NCBI GenBank assembly: GCA_950022655.1 | Contig: OX465587.1 | Coordinates: forward strand, 30,321,716-30,385,715 | Length of the DNA stretch: 64,000 nucleotides | Direction: 5' to 3' | Origin: Alentia gelatinosa | Taxonomy: Eukaryota > Annelida > Polychaeta > Phyllodocida > Polynoidae | Shown here: positions 22,201 through 32,814 of the stretch, piece by piece | Numbering within the stretch: the first letter of the stretch is position 1 | How the letters are laid out: the number at the start of each line of letters is the position of its first letter | Made by a program: the position numbers and the translations under genes | The notes under the pieces: generated by a model | The model's database searches: none | What the model saw: the letters and a program-made list of their open reading frames with translations, nothing else | Told to the model about the DNA's origin: nothing

Positions 22201-24738
22201 TCTCTTTAAGGTATCAGAAAACGGTTTTCCGATCTATAATCGCCTATGTCTCCCCTACAAACCGATATAAATCACTTGTAAATCGGACTGGGGGATAGGT
22301 AGTTTCCCGATTTAAACAGCCTTCTAAGAATCGGGAACAGTCGGTGGGTACATCAAAATCTTAAGGTCGGGGAGAGTCGGTCATATCTAACATGATAGTA
22401 ATGACGCATCCGAAAAAGCAATAAAATCGGGTCGGTGAAGTGCGTCAACCAGAGTGACGCAGATTCTCACAGATCCGACGGATCCGTCAGGGAAACGTAG
22501 AATCGGGCAGAGTCGGCGTTACAATGTCTTATATGCTTTAAGATTCGGTTCAATATAGTCTTATAGGCTTTAGTTTTGACTATTTTATCATTTATGATGT
22601 TTTTTCCCCTCGTTTTTCTACGCCTCAGCGATCCCTCTCACCAGGCTGACTCTGTTCGACCGAGTATGGTTCTACGGCAGGGACTTCTTAGATGTCCTTT
22701 ACGAAATATGGTGCCTACTTTGGGACCTGATTCTTGGGAAAGAGGACCACAGTTCTTCACATAAAGTGGCTTATTAAATGATCCGTGTATCAAGTTACTA
22801 TACCTGTAGGCTATACGGATGTCGAATATAAATGGGCAGATAGAGCGAAAAGTGGTATTTCTTCTCATGTTTGTAACATGTTGACTCTGATTGTGTTTTT
22901 AACTTTCTGATCACAGGATCTATTTATGGATGTGTTTCTCTAAGCTCTATATGGTATTCTCTGGTCGTTTCCCGAACTTGCTGAGATGTTTTTGACATCG
23001 GAACACTATTGAGTAATAAGAGAAGACGTGGTTACTGAGCCTGTAGGGATTGCCATTCGAGATCTTTTGATGCCATATATACGTCTCAACACCGGAGGTG
23101 GAGGAACATATTTATGGCATCAAAAGGCAGAGAATGGCATCACCACTTTTTCTTATTATTATATACATAGATATGAAAAAAATAAAATTGCACGTTTTTT
23201 TATTCACAGCCTGTTGACCCGAGGCATTTACTATTCAGAGTGAGCCCGAACATTCACTGTGGGCACAGTGCGCTTTTTTTTCTCTGCACTGGTGTTAGGT
23301 TGTTAAAGTCTCCAATAATCTTTTCATCAATTTAATGAATTGGGAGGAACACAGGAAAAAAAGTGACAATGTCACATGCCTTGATTTAGCCAAAATAAAG
23401 AAACCTGATGAGTCTGAACCAGATGAAACCTTGACCCCTGACCCCCCTAATTTTATTAGGTCACATACAAGAAAAACACTTGGTGTTTACACTCACATGC
23501 CCCTAAGGATGCTGGGGACTGGATCTGAGATCCGCTCCTATTGGTTGGTTTTGCTCATTGAACAATTGACTTCCTGGAGACACCATAGCAACATGGTTCA
23601 AAATTGACAGGAAACTGTCACTTTCAAGGTAGCATTGGCTTGCCATAGAGGTATTATTGCTACATCCTGATAATCGAAGACCATTTTGATATCATCGTCA
23701 TGCCGGGAGCTCCACAGGTGAGGCTCATGGCGCATTTGTTTACGCCTCTAGGCATGTCACGTGATCGGAATGTCAGTCACGTGGTCGGCATGTCAGCGTC
23801 CGGTCGTCTGCTGAATGGATCTCGTTCGTGTTGTTAATCTGTCTTAATTCCAGCATTTCCATAAAGGAGCCTTTAGAAACGAGACCAACATTCGTATCGA
23901 TATTTCTATGCCGCTGTACATTTGCTTTTCATCAAACGGGGTTCGTAAGAAAAACAGAAAAAAACCGGGGTTGGTCTTAAGCTGTTATGAAATGTGTGTT
24001 TTGTTGTTGATAATGATTTGGGATATTGTTTGGCATTTCCAGTTCGTTTATTGTGGTGCATCAATACAAAACTTGTTGTTAAAAAAATACATATCTATAT
24101 ATATAATCACATATGCAATCCTATTGTGTCTATGTTAATCTTACTCTCTGAATATTTCACGTTATAGAAATATTTTAAAATGTAGTAAATATCCTCTTTG
24201 AATGTGAACGATAAGAAAATCCATTACCAACCTCAATTTTTGTTGTTGTAAAAACCAATTCCTCATTTCAAACTTTGACCTCACATAACCAAAAATAAGG
24301 ATGTCAGATTTTTGTAAAAATATCTTTGATTATGCTCGATCGACATAACATTGAAAGTTATTGAATTTAATTTAATTGTAAACTTTGTATTTTTCAGGAA
24401 TGTGGATGGGACTACCGGCGTGCCTTGAGGAATTCGACGGGATGATTTCTGAATTTTACAAAGCCTCAAGTGAGGAAGGCAAGAAGGGTATTATAGAAAA
24501 AGCTCAGAAAACAGCCGCAAGTATAGATGCTGAGGACAAGCGAGTGAAGGCCAACATTTACGTCAAAACTTTTGAAAAAATTTTGGAGAAAGGAAACGGT
24601 TTCATCACCACAGAGCTTGCGCGAGTTGAGAAACTCAGTGAGCAAAAAGTCAGTGAAAATAAAAAGGCACAATTGAAGAACCGAGCTAACATTTTAACGT
24701 CCTTCCAAATGAGGATGAGCTCAAAAGATGAATTGTGA
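19295..24738 (+). CDS. ERP29: ERp29 (ER protein 29 / windbeutel homologue), KDEL isoform
   Basis: Exons 19295-19411, 20591-20729, 21227-21397 and 24398-24738 join in frame to 255 residues (human 261). Residues 1-22 form a hydrophobic signal peptide. About 30-142 is the thioredoxin-like b domain: it has VKFDESYPYGEK and DYGDKDN, matching human FDTQYPYGEK and DYGDKLN, and, as in the family, no C-x-x-C redox motif. About 145-251 is the all-helical ERp29 C domain (GMWMGLPACLEEFD...NILTSF). The protein ends KDEL, the canonical ER retrieval signal, where human ERp29 has KEEL. In animals it is an ER-lumen secretion factor and chaperone (Drosophila Windbeutel escorts Pipe). Alternative C-terminal exons lie downstream and start in the same phase 1. 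Confidence 0.97.
21550..22560. mobile_element. Cluster of inverted-repeat elements in ERp29 intron 3
   Basis: 21556-21775 is bounded by TTTATCCTACCCC and GGTAGGATAAAT. 21780-21915 is a palindromic element with CGGAACTCGAGTTA and TCTAACTCTCGTTCGG, related to 34260-34385. 21965-22046 is a hairpin (AAGACATCGACATTTG against CAAATGTTGATGTCTT type), and 22080-22560 resembles parts of the 7441-8508 element. No ORF of interest. The hairpin could be mistaken for a small RNA precursor but belongs to a repeat family. Confidence 0.55.
22570..24397. other. ERp29 intron 3, distal part
   Basis: Mostly unique. A fragment at about 23015-23150 (GTGGTTACTGAGCC, TTTTGATGCCATATATACGTC) resembles 3115-3190. At 23701 an ATG is followed in frame after six codons by CAGGTGAG, and two TCACGTG boxes follow at about 23757-23785, but a phase-0 exon here could not join the phase-1 exon 4 of ERp29. 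Confidence 0.45.
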
Positions 24739-27700
24739 TTTGACTTGAATAGAACTGGGGGGAAATGGTATCAGATGGACTATGAATGTCCAGCCAACAG
24801 AAATGCAGTCTCCAGCTAAATGGATAAAGGGGGTGTTCCATTGAAACGATGGAGGCGTTGAAAAGACAGCCTGCGTTTACCAAACAACGTCGACGACTGT
24901 GTCTGATATTCAGTGGAGCAGCGGTTATGATAGTCGGCGGCGACCATCCGACATCTGTTTCACCCGCTGTAGTATTAGAGGGAAACTATATGCCTTGGGC
25001 AGTAATTTTTCCAAGCCTTACCTCGTAACTTTGACTTATTCCCACCGGTACGTGGTTTCCCTATTCCTATATACCTTCAATTGTCTGCTAATATCGATAA
25101 AAACCGAATGTCTCTGAACGTCAACCTGGGCAGTAAATGTCAACCTGGGCAGTAACTTCAACCTGGGCAGTAAACAAAAGTTATTCCACCCCCAGCAGCG
25201 TTAAGTAATCATAGGTTGTTCGCTCATAGGTATATAGGAATATAATATTCATGCGCGACCGAACCCCACACTTTAATATGTCGTTGCCATTTTGAATTAA
25301 TCCTTCAATGGAAAATAGTCCCTCTTTGTTTCTCATGTTTTTGAAAGTGAGTGATTCCAAAAAGCTAGGTGAATGACAAACTAGCTTTTGTAATTATTCA
25401 AAATCGAAACAAAACTGCCAACTGGACTTTTTGAAATGAATAGATTTTGTCGGATCCCTGCAACTGGCGATTGAAGGGCGTTGGTAGGCACCATTTTTCT
25501 GTTTGGTTGTCCAATATAACTACGTAAAGCACACACCGGACGATGTCAGATTTTCGTCGAGTCAATGGAACACCTTCTTACGCATGTGGGTGTGGGAAAC
25601 GGGGGCCAAGTTTGTTTCGACACCTTGAGACTGCCACTAGAGTGGCTGATCTGCACTTACCTCGAGTTAAAGACGTAAGGAAAGTCATTCGTGTTTAGGA
25701 CTTGCGCGAGGAGAGAAGTTCAGCGATCTGCCACGATGTGATAACTAGATTAGAGATTATGTCGAACCCAAACAGGATACTCTCAATTGTTTATGTGTGT
25801 ATCGTTTGGAGGAGCAAGTGTGTTCAGTAGAAATCTGGTCTAAATAGGTAGCTAAGAGTCGTGCACAGAAAGGTGGGGAGGTGTCACTAGTAACCTAGAA
25901 AAAAGGTTTTTTTTAAAACTTTATTTTTGTTGTCTTCATGCATTTATCAAAGAGGCATATCTATTACTGATTACCATGAGATTCTTTGATTCCTTCGAGA
26001 AGGACTCTAGTTATTGCATCTACGTCAAAATGCAAAAGTATATTGCATAATAACTAAGCACCAGATTAATACATGTATCTAAAATGCAACATTCCATCCG
26101 GTCTACATTGAGTTCCTTACAGATATGTCAACAACAACAAAAAAATCGGAGAAATCGGGGTGCCGATTTTTCCCCCCGAAAGAGTTCCTATGCTATTCCT
26201 TACAGATATGTATTGGTGCTGAGCCACAATAGAGTATCCCACATGAGCCAGGTGTGGTCCACCAGGACTTCCACATGCTTAACCTCAATAAATAGACTCA
26301 AATACAATGGTCACTCACTAGTCTATACCCTGTGGTTTAAAGGTGCTTGATAGAATTATTCTCCACTCTTTGGTTAAGAGAGAGATATCTACCTAAATTA
26401 CCCACCGATTAAACGTACCCTACCTGAGAGTCTGGCAATGTTCCTTGTCAATCGTCCCTGAGACTTGTTTGTATTTCTACCAGAGATTACTATCTTATGT
26501 TATATCAGATATATATTTGTGTACGGCATTCTGGCATGGTGGAAACTTCATTTTATGTTAATGATGTATACGGTTGATTCAGTTGTCTTTTAATGTTTCA
26601 ATAAAGTTATATACATATTAATACATTTTTTGTTGTTGTGGATAGCAACTTCAGCATACAGGATTAGCCTGTCTAATAGCCTGTTTCCATTGGCCGACGA
26701 AAACGGTGTAGATCTTTTTAGTTCCCCTTAAAGTCTGTTTCCATCGGCTGATTTGAATCAGTGGTTCCTGACTAGATCGGTGACGGCCAATGGAAACTGG
26801 CTTTAAAGTTGATGCGCCATTGTGCCAAACCATTCTCTGATTTACTTGCCTCATGCATGACCATGAGGAGAACATGGGGGCCAATTAGAGACCACTAGGA
26901 GTTTGAGTGCCGACCGTAGCTCAACTGCAGCTCCACTATCGGCGACTAGCTGCCGAGCGGCCAGCGACCAAATGATCGCCACCCAATCTCCACAGGATTG
27001 GCTGCAGTGGAGCACGGCCTTTAAGGGAACTAACACATTTACAAGCCTCGCCAGCATATACCTTTATCTATGTGTAACCTGAGACAATTATCAAGTAAAT
27101 TGTCCATACTCAATGTTACAGCACTCTACTTTGTCCCAGCAGTCAAATCTTGCAAAAAACGAAAGCTTTTCCATCACTGCCACTGCCCACCCTCTAAGTG
27201 TGAATGCATTGAACTGTATAGACGGGAAGCCAGACTGAGTGGTTTTATAGTACACTGGCCGCTAGAGCTACACTACATTAGCTTTAGTGGGGTTAAATCT
27301 GTGGCAGCCTTGACCCAGTACAGGGACTACAGTCTGTTACTCTCCTGCCAGACATTTTGTACTGCTTGGAGAGTGTGTTTAGTCATAACATTGAAGCCAA
27401 TTTACCATTTTGTTATTTCCTTTTGTTGATTTTTTTTAGAATAAAACTATCATAAAGTTAGATTTCATTATCAATTTGTGGAGCTATGATTATTCTTTAT
27501 CAAGTATTTCTGCTTTGAGAACAGAATTACCTGGATCGAGGCGCACACAGAGTGATACCGCGATAAATAGTTTAATCAATATGATCAATTAAGGACAATT
27601 TAGTTGTCCTTTCAAAATTTATATTCTAAAGTTGATCGATTATGAAATTGAGTAAGCCCAGTCTACACCGGAAAAAGAACCATATTCATCGCAAGTACCA

Positions 27701-27780
27701 TGGTTTTCATCCGTGGGAATCCTCAGGCTGCACTGAGGGATGTAGATTATGATGATATGACTTATCAAAATAATCCAGAG
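24739..27780. other. Region after the KDEL exon: probable 3'UTR of isoform a, then repeats
   Basis: The sequence after the KDEL stop shows no ORF with recognisable similarity. AATAAA at 26600 is followed within 30 bp by a T/GT-rich stretch (TTTTTTGTTGTTGTGG), a plausible poly(A) site. 26660-27040 holds a dispersed repeat also present at 61932-62188 (ACCATGAGGAGAACATGGGG, TGCCGAGCGGCCAG). 27070-27429 contains an ORF of no recognised family. Confidence 0.45.
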
Positions 27781-27781
27781 T

Positions 27782-28231
27782 CCTGGGGCCTGTTTTTCAG
27801 ACAGCGACGTCTTTATTTGTAGTGATCACAAAAGAGTGACCAGTTGGGTGACCAAACCAGTTCACTGTTCAGCTGTTATGATCACTGTTGGTCCAAGGCC
27901 CATTCAAAAACAAAAGCATGTCTCACATGTATATAACTCAACAGAAAATTGTGAAATTTGGGATTTAGATAAAACAGATATAGATAATTCATCGCAGTAA
28001 ATATTGTTTCATTTGATACAGTGGAAGTGTATAAAATGAAATATGCCACCATTTGGGCTAAATGGTCACCAACTGGTCATAACTCTGGAACCCGAAACAG
28101 TGACCACGACAGTTTACCCCTCTAAATGGTCACACATGTTATGACGACTTATCTCTGGAACCCAAAGGTCTCCAAACAGTCACTAACTGGTCACTATAGG
28201 AAATGGTCACGACTAAAAAACAGGCCCCTGG
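27782..28231. mobile_element. About 450-bp TIR element (GGGGCCTGTTTTT ends)
   Basis: The left end CTGGGGCCTGTTTTTCAG and right end AAAAAACAGGCCCCTGG form inverted repeats. The interior holds several GTGACCAGTTGGTGACC-like motifs and no ORF. It is a non-autonomous DNA element between ERp29 exons 4a and 4b. Confidence 0.65.
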
Positions 28232-28472
28232 AACTCTCTTTTTTTAACGGAATAATCATTAATAGTGATTATTAAAGATTCAAGACGTTTTCAAGATAAA
28301 TACAACGACCATTGGCCCCAGTGGTTCGATAATTATCACCAAATGTATGATAATTACAAAACGGTCGCCATTAACGATTATCTCGTCCAAAAAACGGGTC
28401 CTATAAAGCGGCTCTGTCAAAAAGAAAGAAAAAAAAGTTGAATTGTTGTTGAATCACGGGTTCTCTCTTCAG

Positions 28473-28588
28473 ATACCGGTATGTGGATGGGTCTGGCAGC
28501 CTGTCTCGAGTACTTTGACCGGGTGCCAGTCACAAATTTCTTCAATGCATCCGATCCAGAAGGGAAGAGAAAAATTATTGTGTCTGCC
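28473..28588 (+). pseudogene. ERp29 exon 4b: truncated tandem copy of the C-domain exon
   Basis: After TCTCTCTTCAG the sequence reads in the exon 4 phase D-T-G-M-W-M-G-L-A-A-C-L-E-Y-F-D-R-V-P-V and continues to KRKIIVSA, where similarity to exon 4e stops. No donor follows and the frame reaches a stop at about 28650. It shares upstream intron sequence (AATTGTTGTTGAATCACGGG) with copies c, d and e, so intron end and exon were duplicated together. Confidence 0.85.
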
Positions 28589-28704
28589 TTCATTCTGCGA
28601 TTCATGACGTTTTCAAGATATATAAAACGAACGTTGGTGCCAATGGTTCGATAATTATCGCCAAATGTATGATAATTACAAAACGGTCGCAATTAATGAT
28701 TATT

Positions 28705-29195
28705 ACCTACTATATTTAAAACGGTAGAATTCCGTCGAATCCGCTTGGAGAATCTTCCGCACATAGGGACAGAGTGAACCCGATCTAGGGTTGGAGACTG
28801 AAGCCCCACGGGAGTGAGGTTCTCGTGTAGTGAAAAACTCGAACCTGTTCTTCTTTTTTTGTATTTCTATACTCAGACAAACTTCTTCTCTTATGATTCA
28901 TTTCACACCATGCCAAATCAAAGTTTAGTATTGTACTTTTCTGATCTATTTTTCTCGTGAGAAACCAATGAGATCGCAATATTTCGCTGGTACCCCTTTC
29001 GAAATTCCGCTGATTCCCCAACCCACCAAGAGCCTAAGTATTTGACCCCAGTATAGCACCAAACTTTGTGGAGCAGTCAGCAGAGACTTCGGCTCCGAAT
29101 GCGAACGTCGGGAGTTCGAACCCCGCTGTCGGCAGTCTGTTATATCATTTTCCTATATTTTTCGGACCTGACGAAGTCGCTAGTACCGTCCAAAA
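28705..29195. mobile_element. SINE-like element with tRNA-type A and B boxes
   Basis: Begins TACCTACTATATTT, has the head module seen at 2785-2960, and ends with a tRNA-like module (GTGGAGCAGTCAGCAGAG as box A, GGGAGTTCGAACCCCGC as box B) and GACGAAGTCGCTAGT. It interrupts the duplicated ERp29 intron sequence (CGATTATCTCGTCC elsewhere), so it inserted after the exon duplications. A longer copy lies at 49205-49850. Confidence 0.7.
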
Positions 29196-29271
29196 ACGGG
29201 TCCTATAAAGTGGCTGTCAAAAAGAAAGAAAAAAAGTTGAATTGTTGTTGAATTACGGGTTCTCTCTGCAG

Positions 29272-29300
29272 ATATGTGGATGGGTCTGCCGGCCTGCCTC
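29272..29300 (+). pseudogene. ERp29 exon 4c: fragment of a duplicated C-domain exon
   Basis: After CTCTCTGCAG the copy keeps only D-M-W-M-G-L-P-A-C-L and then jumps to intron-type sequence (TTGGGAATTCCCAGGCTGCA) related to 27700-27750. The rest of the exon is deleted. It retains an intact acceptor. Confidence 0.8.
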
Positions 29301-29453
29301 AAATTCAGTTTCATCCTTGGGAATTCCCAGGCTGCACTGATTGATGTACTAAATAATGATATGATATATCAAAATAATCCAAAAATAGTCCAAAAAGCGG
29401 CCCTGTCAAAAAAAAAAGTGAAATTGTTGTTGAATGACGCATTCTCTCTGCAG

Positions 29454-29563
29454 ATATGTGGATGGGTCTGTCTGCCTGCATCGAGTACTTTGACCGGGTG
29501 CCAGTCACAAACTTCTTCAATGCATCCGATCCGGAAGGGAAGAGAAAAATCATTGTGTCTGCC
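29454..29563 (+). pseudogene. ERp29 exon 4d: truncated tandem copy of the C-domain exon
   Basis: An intact acceptor (TCTCTCTGCAG) is followed by D-M-W-M-G-L-S-A-C-I-E-Y-F-D and the stretch to KRKIIVSA, near-identical to 4b and 4e. It then runs into the same non-exonic tail as 4b (CATTCTGCGATTCATGA) with no consensus donor. The frame stays open for some distance by chance through the next intron copy and over exon 4e in another phase. Confidence 0.85.
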
Positions 29564-29755
29564 ATTCATTCTGCGATTCATGAAGTTTTCAAGATAAATA
29601 CAATGACCATTAGTCCCAATGGTTCGATAATTATCGCCCAATCTATGATATTTACAAAACGACCGCTATCAGCGATTATCTCGTCCAAAACACGGGTCTG
29701 TCAAAAAGAAAGAAAAAATGTTAAATTATTGTTGAATCAAGCATTCTCTCTGCAG

Positions 29756-31189
29756 ATATGTGGATGGGTCTGCCGGCCTGTCTCGAGTACTTTGACCGGG
29801 TGCCAGTCACAAACTTCTTCAATGCATCCGATCAAGAAGGGAAGAGAAAAATCATTGAGTCTGCCGAAAAACATGTTGATTACAACGTATTAGAAGAAGA
29901 CAGGCGACAGAAAGGTTACACCTACGTCAAACTGATGAAGAAGATCCTAGAGCATGGTAAGATCTACGAAAGATACTTTGTAGAAACTGGACGAGAGTTA
30001 TAGTGTTAGTGTTTATCGTATGATGGGCAGGTCGTAAATTACTGCGCGAGGCATTAGCCGAGCATAGTGAGAAGCACACCTGACCGGAATTACATGGTTA
30101 CATGTGTTTGATTAAAATAGATGATTACAGCTAGCCTCCATGAATAGACCAGGGATGTCAGTTGGGGTCAGAAGAAAAGACAAGGAAATATTTCCCATGA
30201 CAATTCAGGGTTTAAACCTGACATATATACACCAAAAACACCGGAAATGGATATAAGTAATGTTATTATTATAAAACATATGCTTCTAAGAAGAGTCTGT
30301 GGGTAGGTAGAGCTGGGAATTAAGGCTTGTTACTGATATTAGTAATACCGGTATATCGGTTATATCTCACTACTCTGTGTTATTATATGTTCATTTTACA
30401 CAAGGAAAGGATTTCGCGTTTCAGAAATGAAAACACATATTTCCACAGAAACAAGAAAAACTGACATCCCTGATAAAGTAGAACCTAACGGACACCCTGC
30501 GTAGGCGAACACTTTTGCTTGGAACTGAAAAATTCCCCTCTATTAGTAGTTTAATTTAACCGCGCTCAAGTGGACACCTCGCATAAGCAGTCACCCCGCA
30601 TAAGTGGGGTATCATTTTGGTATGAAAAGGTCTAAAACTTCGTGTAAGCAGACACCTTCAACGGACACCCTACCAAAAATGGATCAATCTGTGATTTTAT
30701 GAGTGTATTTGAAAATATTCATAGAAAATACATTTTATGATTCAAAGCTGAATAACTTCAGTTCCATTTAAGATATTGAAAAAGGGATTTCAGATCTACC
30801 ATCGCCTCTGTCTCCACTACATATTGGTATATAACACTTGTATATTGGCCCGGAGGAAACGTGAAACCCCCGCGTAAGCGGCCACCCCGCGTAAGCGGTC
30901 ACCCCGCGTAAGCGGTCACCCCGCGTAAGCGGAGAGTGTTCGCTTACGCGGGATTTTGATGTATATGACTACTTTTCTCATTGTAGGTTTTGAGGCCCTT
31001 GATGTGGAGGCCCAGCGTGTGAAGAAATTGTTGGACGAAAAGGCAAGTCCGAAGAAGAAGTTGGTTCTCAATAACACAGCGAGTATCATCCAGTGCATCC
31101 AGAAGAGGAAGGTACTCCTGGACGAACAGGCAGAGAAGAGAAGGAAGAGAGAGGAAAAGAAGGCCAAGGCGAGGAAGGCTGAGTTGTAG
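29756..31189 (+). CDS. ERP29: ERp29 alternative C-terminal exons 4e and 5 (KAEL isoform)
   Basis: Exon 4e (29756-29956) starts after TCTCTCTGCAG in phase 1, the same as exon 4a, and ends at GCATG/GTAAGATC. Exon 5 (30987-31189) follows TTCTCATTGTAG. Joined to exons 1-3 they give a 276-residue ERp29. The C domain aligns with the exon 4a version (MWMGLPACLE-FD, EGK--IIE-A, Y-K--KILE-G, RV-KL) but is clearly diverged, and its tail is strongly charged (KRRKREEKKAKARKAEL). KAEL resembles a weak K-x-E-L retrieval signal. Reading through the 4e donor instead gives a short end in G-R-E-L at 30003, within element-derived sequence. Alternative use is inferred from phase and conservation of both copies. 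Confidence 0.8.
30004..30474. mobile_element. Palindromic element remnant plus hAT-like MITE
   Basis: 30004-30110 has GCGAGGCATTAGCCGAGC and GGGCAGGTCGTAAATTACT, matching 34262-34385. 30148-30474 starts CAGGGATGTCAGTTGGGG and ends AACTGACATCCCTG, the ends of a repeated family with hAT-type CAGRGNTG termini. Both lie in the intron between ERp29 exons 4e and 5. Confidence 0.6.
30860..30956. repeat. 17-bp tandem repeat CCCCGCGTAAGCGGTCA
   Basis: Four to five units of CCCCGCGTAAGCGGTCA just upstream of ERp29 exon 5, ending in an inverted unit (TTCGCTTACGCGGG). The same motif (CATAAGCGGACACCCT) occurs singly at 30490-30660, 31320, 32590 and 32630, inside other elements. Confidence 0.75.
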
Positions 31190-31202
31190 GAACATTCACC
31201 TC

Positions 31203-31578
31203 ATTAAGGCCACTCAAAAAAAAAACTTGTTTCTCATCATCAAGCCATGAAAAATATGACGAGGGCACTTTTTTTTTTTTTTTGCTATATCAAAAAGGGC
31301 AGACATACAGTAAAACCCCACATAAGCGGACACCCTCTGATCCAGGCCAAAGTGGTTGCTTACATGGGGTGTCTACTTACGCAGGGTTTCCAGATTTTTA
31401 CTGGGTCTACATTTAATGCATCCCTGACATCAGGAGCTTTAATTTGATACTAAATACACATACCTTTCATAATTTCTATCAAGGTTCATCTATTTAAAAA
31501 AAAAAAAAATCTTCTAAAATCGTTTTTTCTGATGCGCGCGGTGATGAGAAACAAGTTGGTTTTTTTAAAGTGGCCTAA
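31203..31578. mobile_element. About 375-bp MITE inserted just after the ERp29 stop
   Basis: TIRs TAAGGCCACTCAAAAAA and TTTTTAAAGTGGCCTAA bound the element. It starts about 14 bp after the exon 5 stop codon, so it probably supplies the 3'UTR of the KAEL isoform. The interior contains the CATAAGCGGACACCC motif. A second copy in opposite orientation lies at 32433-32790. Confidence 0.7.
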
Positions 31579-32432
31579 CGTCGGGTGATACCTCAAGGCA
31601 TCAGCAAAGAATCATCTGCGTGCCCAAATTACTATTTATTACAGGGAGTTTATACAATGGATCCGAATACAAGAAGCGGTAGCGTTCTGCCATTTTAAAA
31701 TTTTCTGCCTAGACGAGTGCTTCCGGCATCTCAGCCAATCAGAATGCGTGTTCACTGCACGTAGTAACGTGTAGCCCAACTCGTCTGTACACGTAGCAAC
31801 CAAGTGTTCCATAAAGGAAAATATGGACCACTGGTCCGTATGGCTGACTTTTTTTTTTTCATTTTTAAGGTTTTTATTTATGCTGGAGGGAACGCTTAGG
31901 GAAAATTTTATCCCTATCTTCCAGCGGCTCCAGCGGGAAATTCTTTACCGCTATAATACCTAGAGTAGGTGTACATGACTTGGCGGATTTCATGTCATAA
32001 AGACACTTTGCTTCATACAGTATTACATATTCCTATATACCCATTATTGAACTAACTAGAGTTACATACCGCTGCTGGGGGGTGTATCAAAAATAAGTTA
32101 TGTGTCGAGGTTGACGTTTTCGTCCCGCTCTCATGTTTTTGTTCCGCTCTGACGTTTTCGTCCCGCTCTGATCACGTGATACAATATAGCAGCGGCACGA
32201 AACAATAGCTGTTGTGGGTACTCGATAAGGGTGGCTATTTGCTTTGGAAGTGTTTCAGGTAAAGAATTAAGCATTTCTATCGATATTTGAAGGTATATAG
32301 GAATAGGGAAACCAAGTACCGGTAAGCAAAAGTCAAAGTTACTCGGTAAGGCTTTGAAAAATTACTGCCTGCGGCTGATGCCTTGGGCAGTAATTTATTA
32401 CTATATTTAGTAATGAATGATTTTGTGTTTTA

Positions 32433-32790
32433 GGCCACTCAAAAAAACAAACTTGTTTCTCATCACCGCGCGCATCCGAAAAAACGATAGATATTATGAA
32501 AGGTATGTGTATTTAGTATCAAATTAAAGCTCCTGATGTCAAGGATGCATTAAATGTATAGCCAATAAAGATCTGGAAACCCTTTGTAAGCAGACACCCT
32601 GCATAAGCGGCCACTTTGGCCCAGATCGGAGAGTGTCCGCTTATGCGGGTTTTACTGTATGTCTGAAGCCCATTTTATGGCACTTCAAAAGCCATCTTTA
32701 ATATAGCAAAAACAAAAACAAAAAAAGCGCCCTCATCATATTTTTCATGGCTTGGTGATGAGAAACAAGTTTGTTTTTTTGAGTGGCCTT
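32433..32790. mobile_element. Second copy of the GGCCACTCAAAAAAA MITE, inverted
   Basis: Ends TTAGGCCACTCAAAAAAAC and TTTTTTTGAGTGGCCTTA. The body is the reverse complement of 31203-31578 (for example CCTTTCATAATTTC against GATATTATGAAAGG). The two copies form an inverted pair about 0.85 kb apart. Confidence 0.7.
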
Positions 32791-32814
32791 AGCTTGTTTT
32801 TTTACCAAACCGTT

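Noticed and set aside
29456..29893. 145-codon ORF starting in ERp29 exon 4d
   Set aside because: Only its first third is ERp29-like. It then runs through intron sequence and over exon 4e in the wrong frame.
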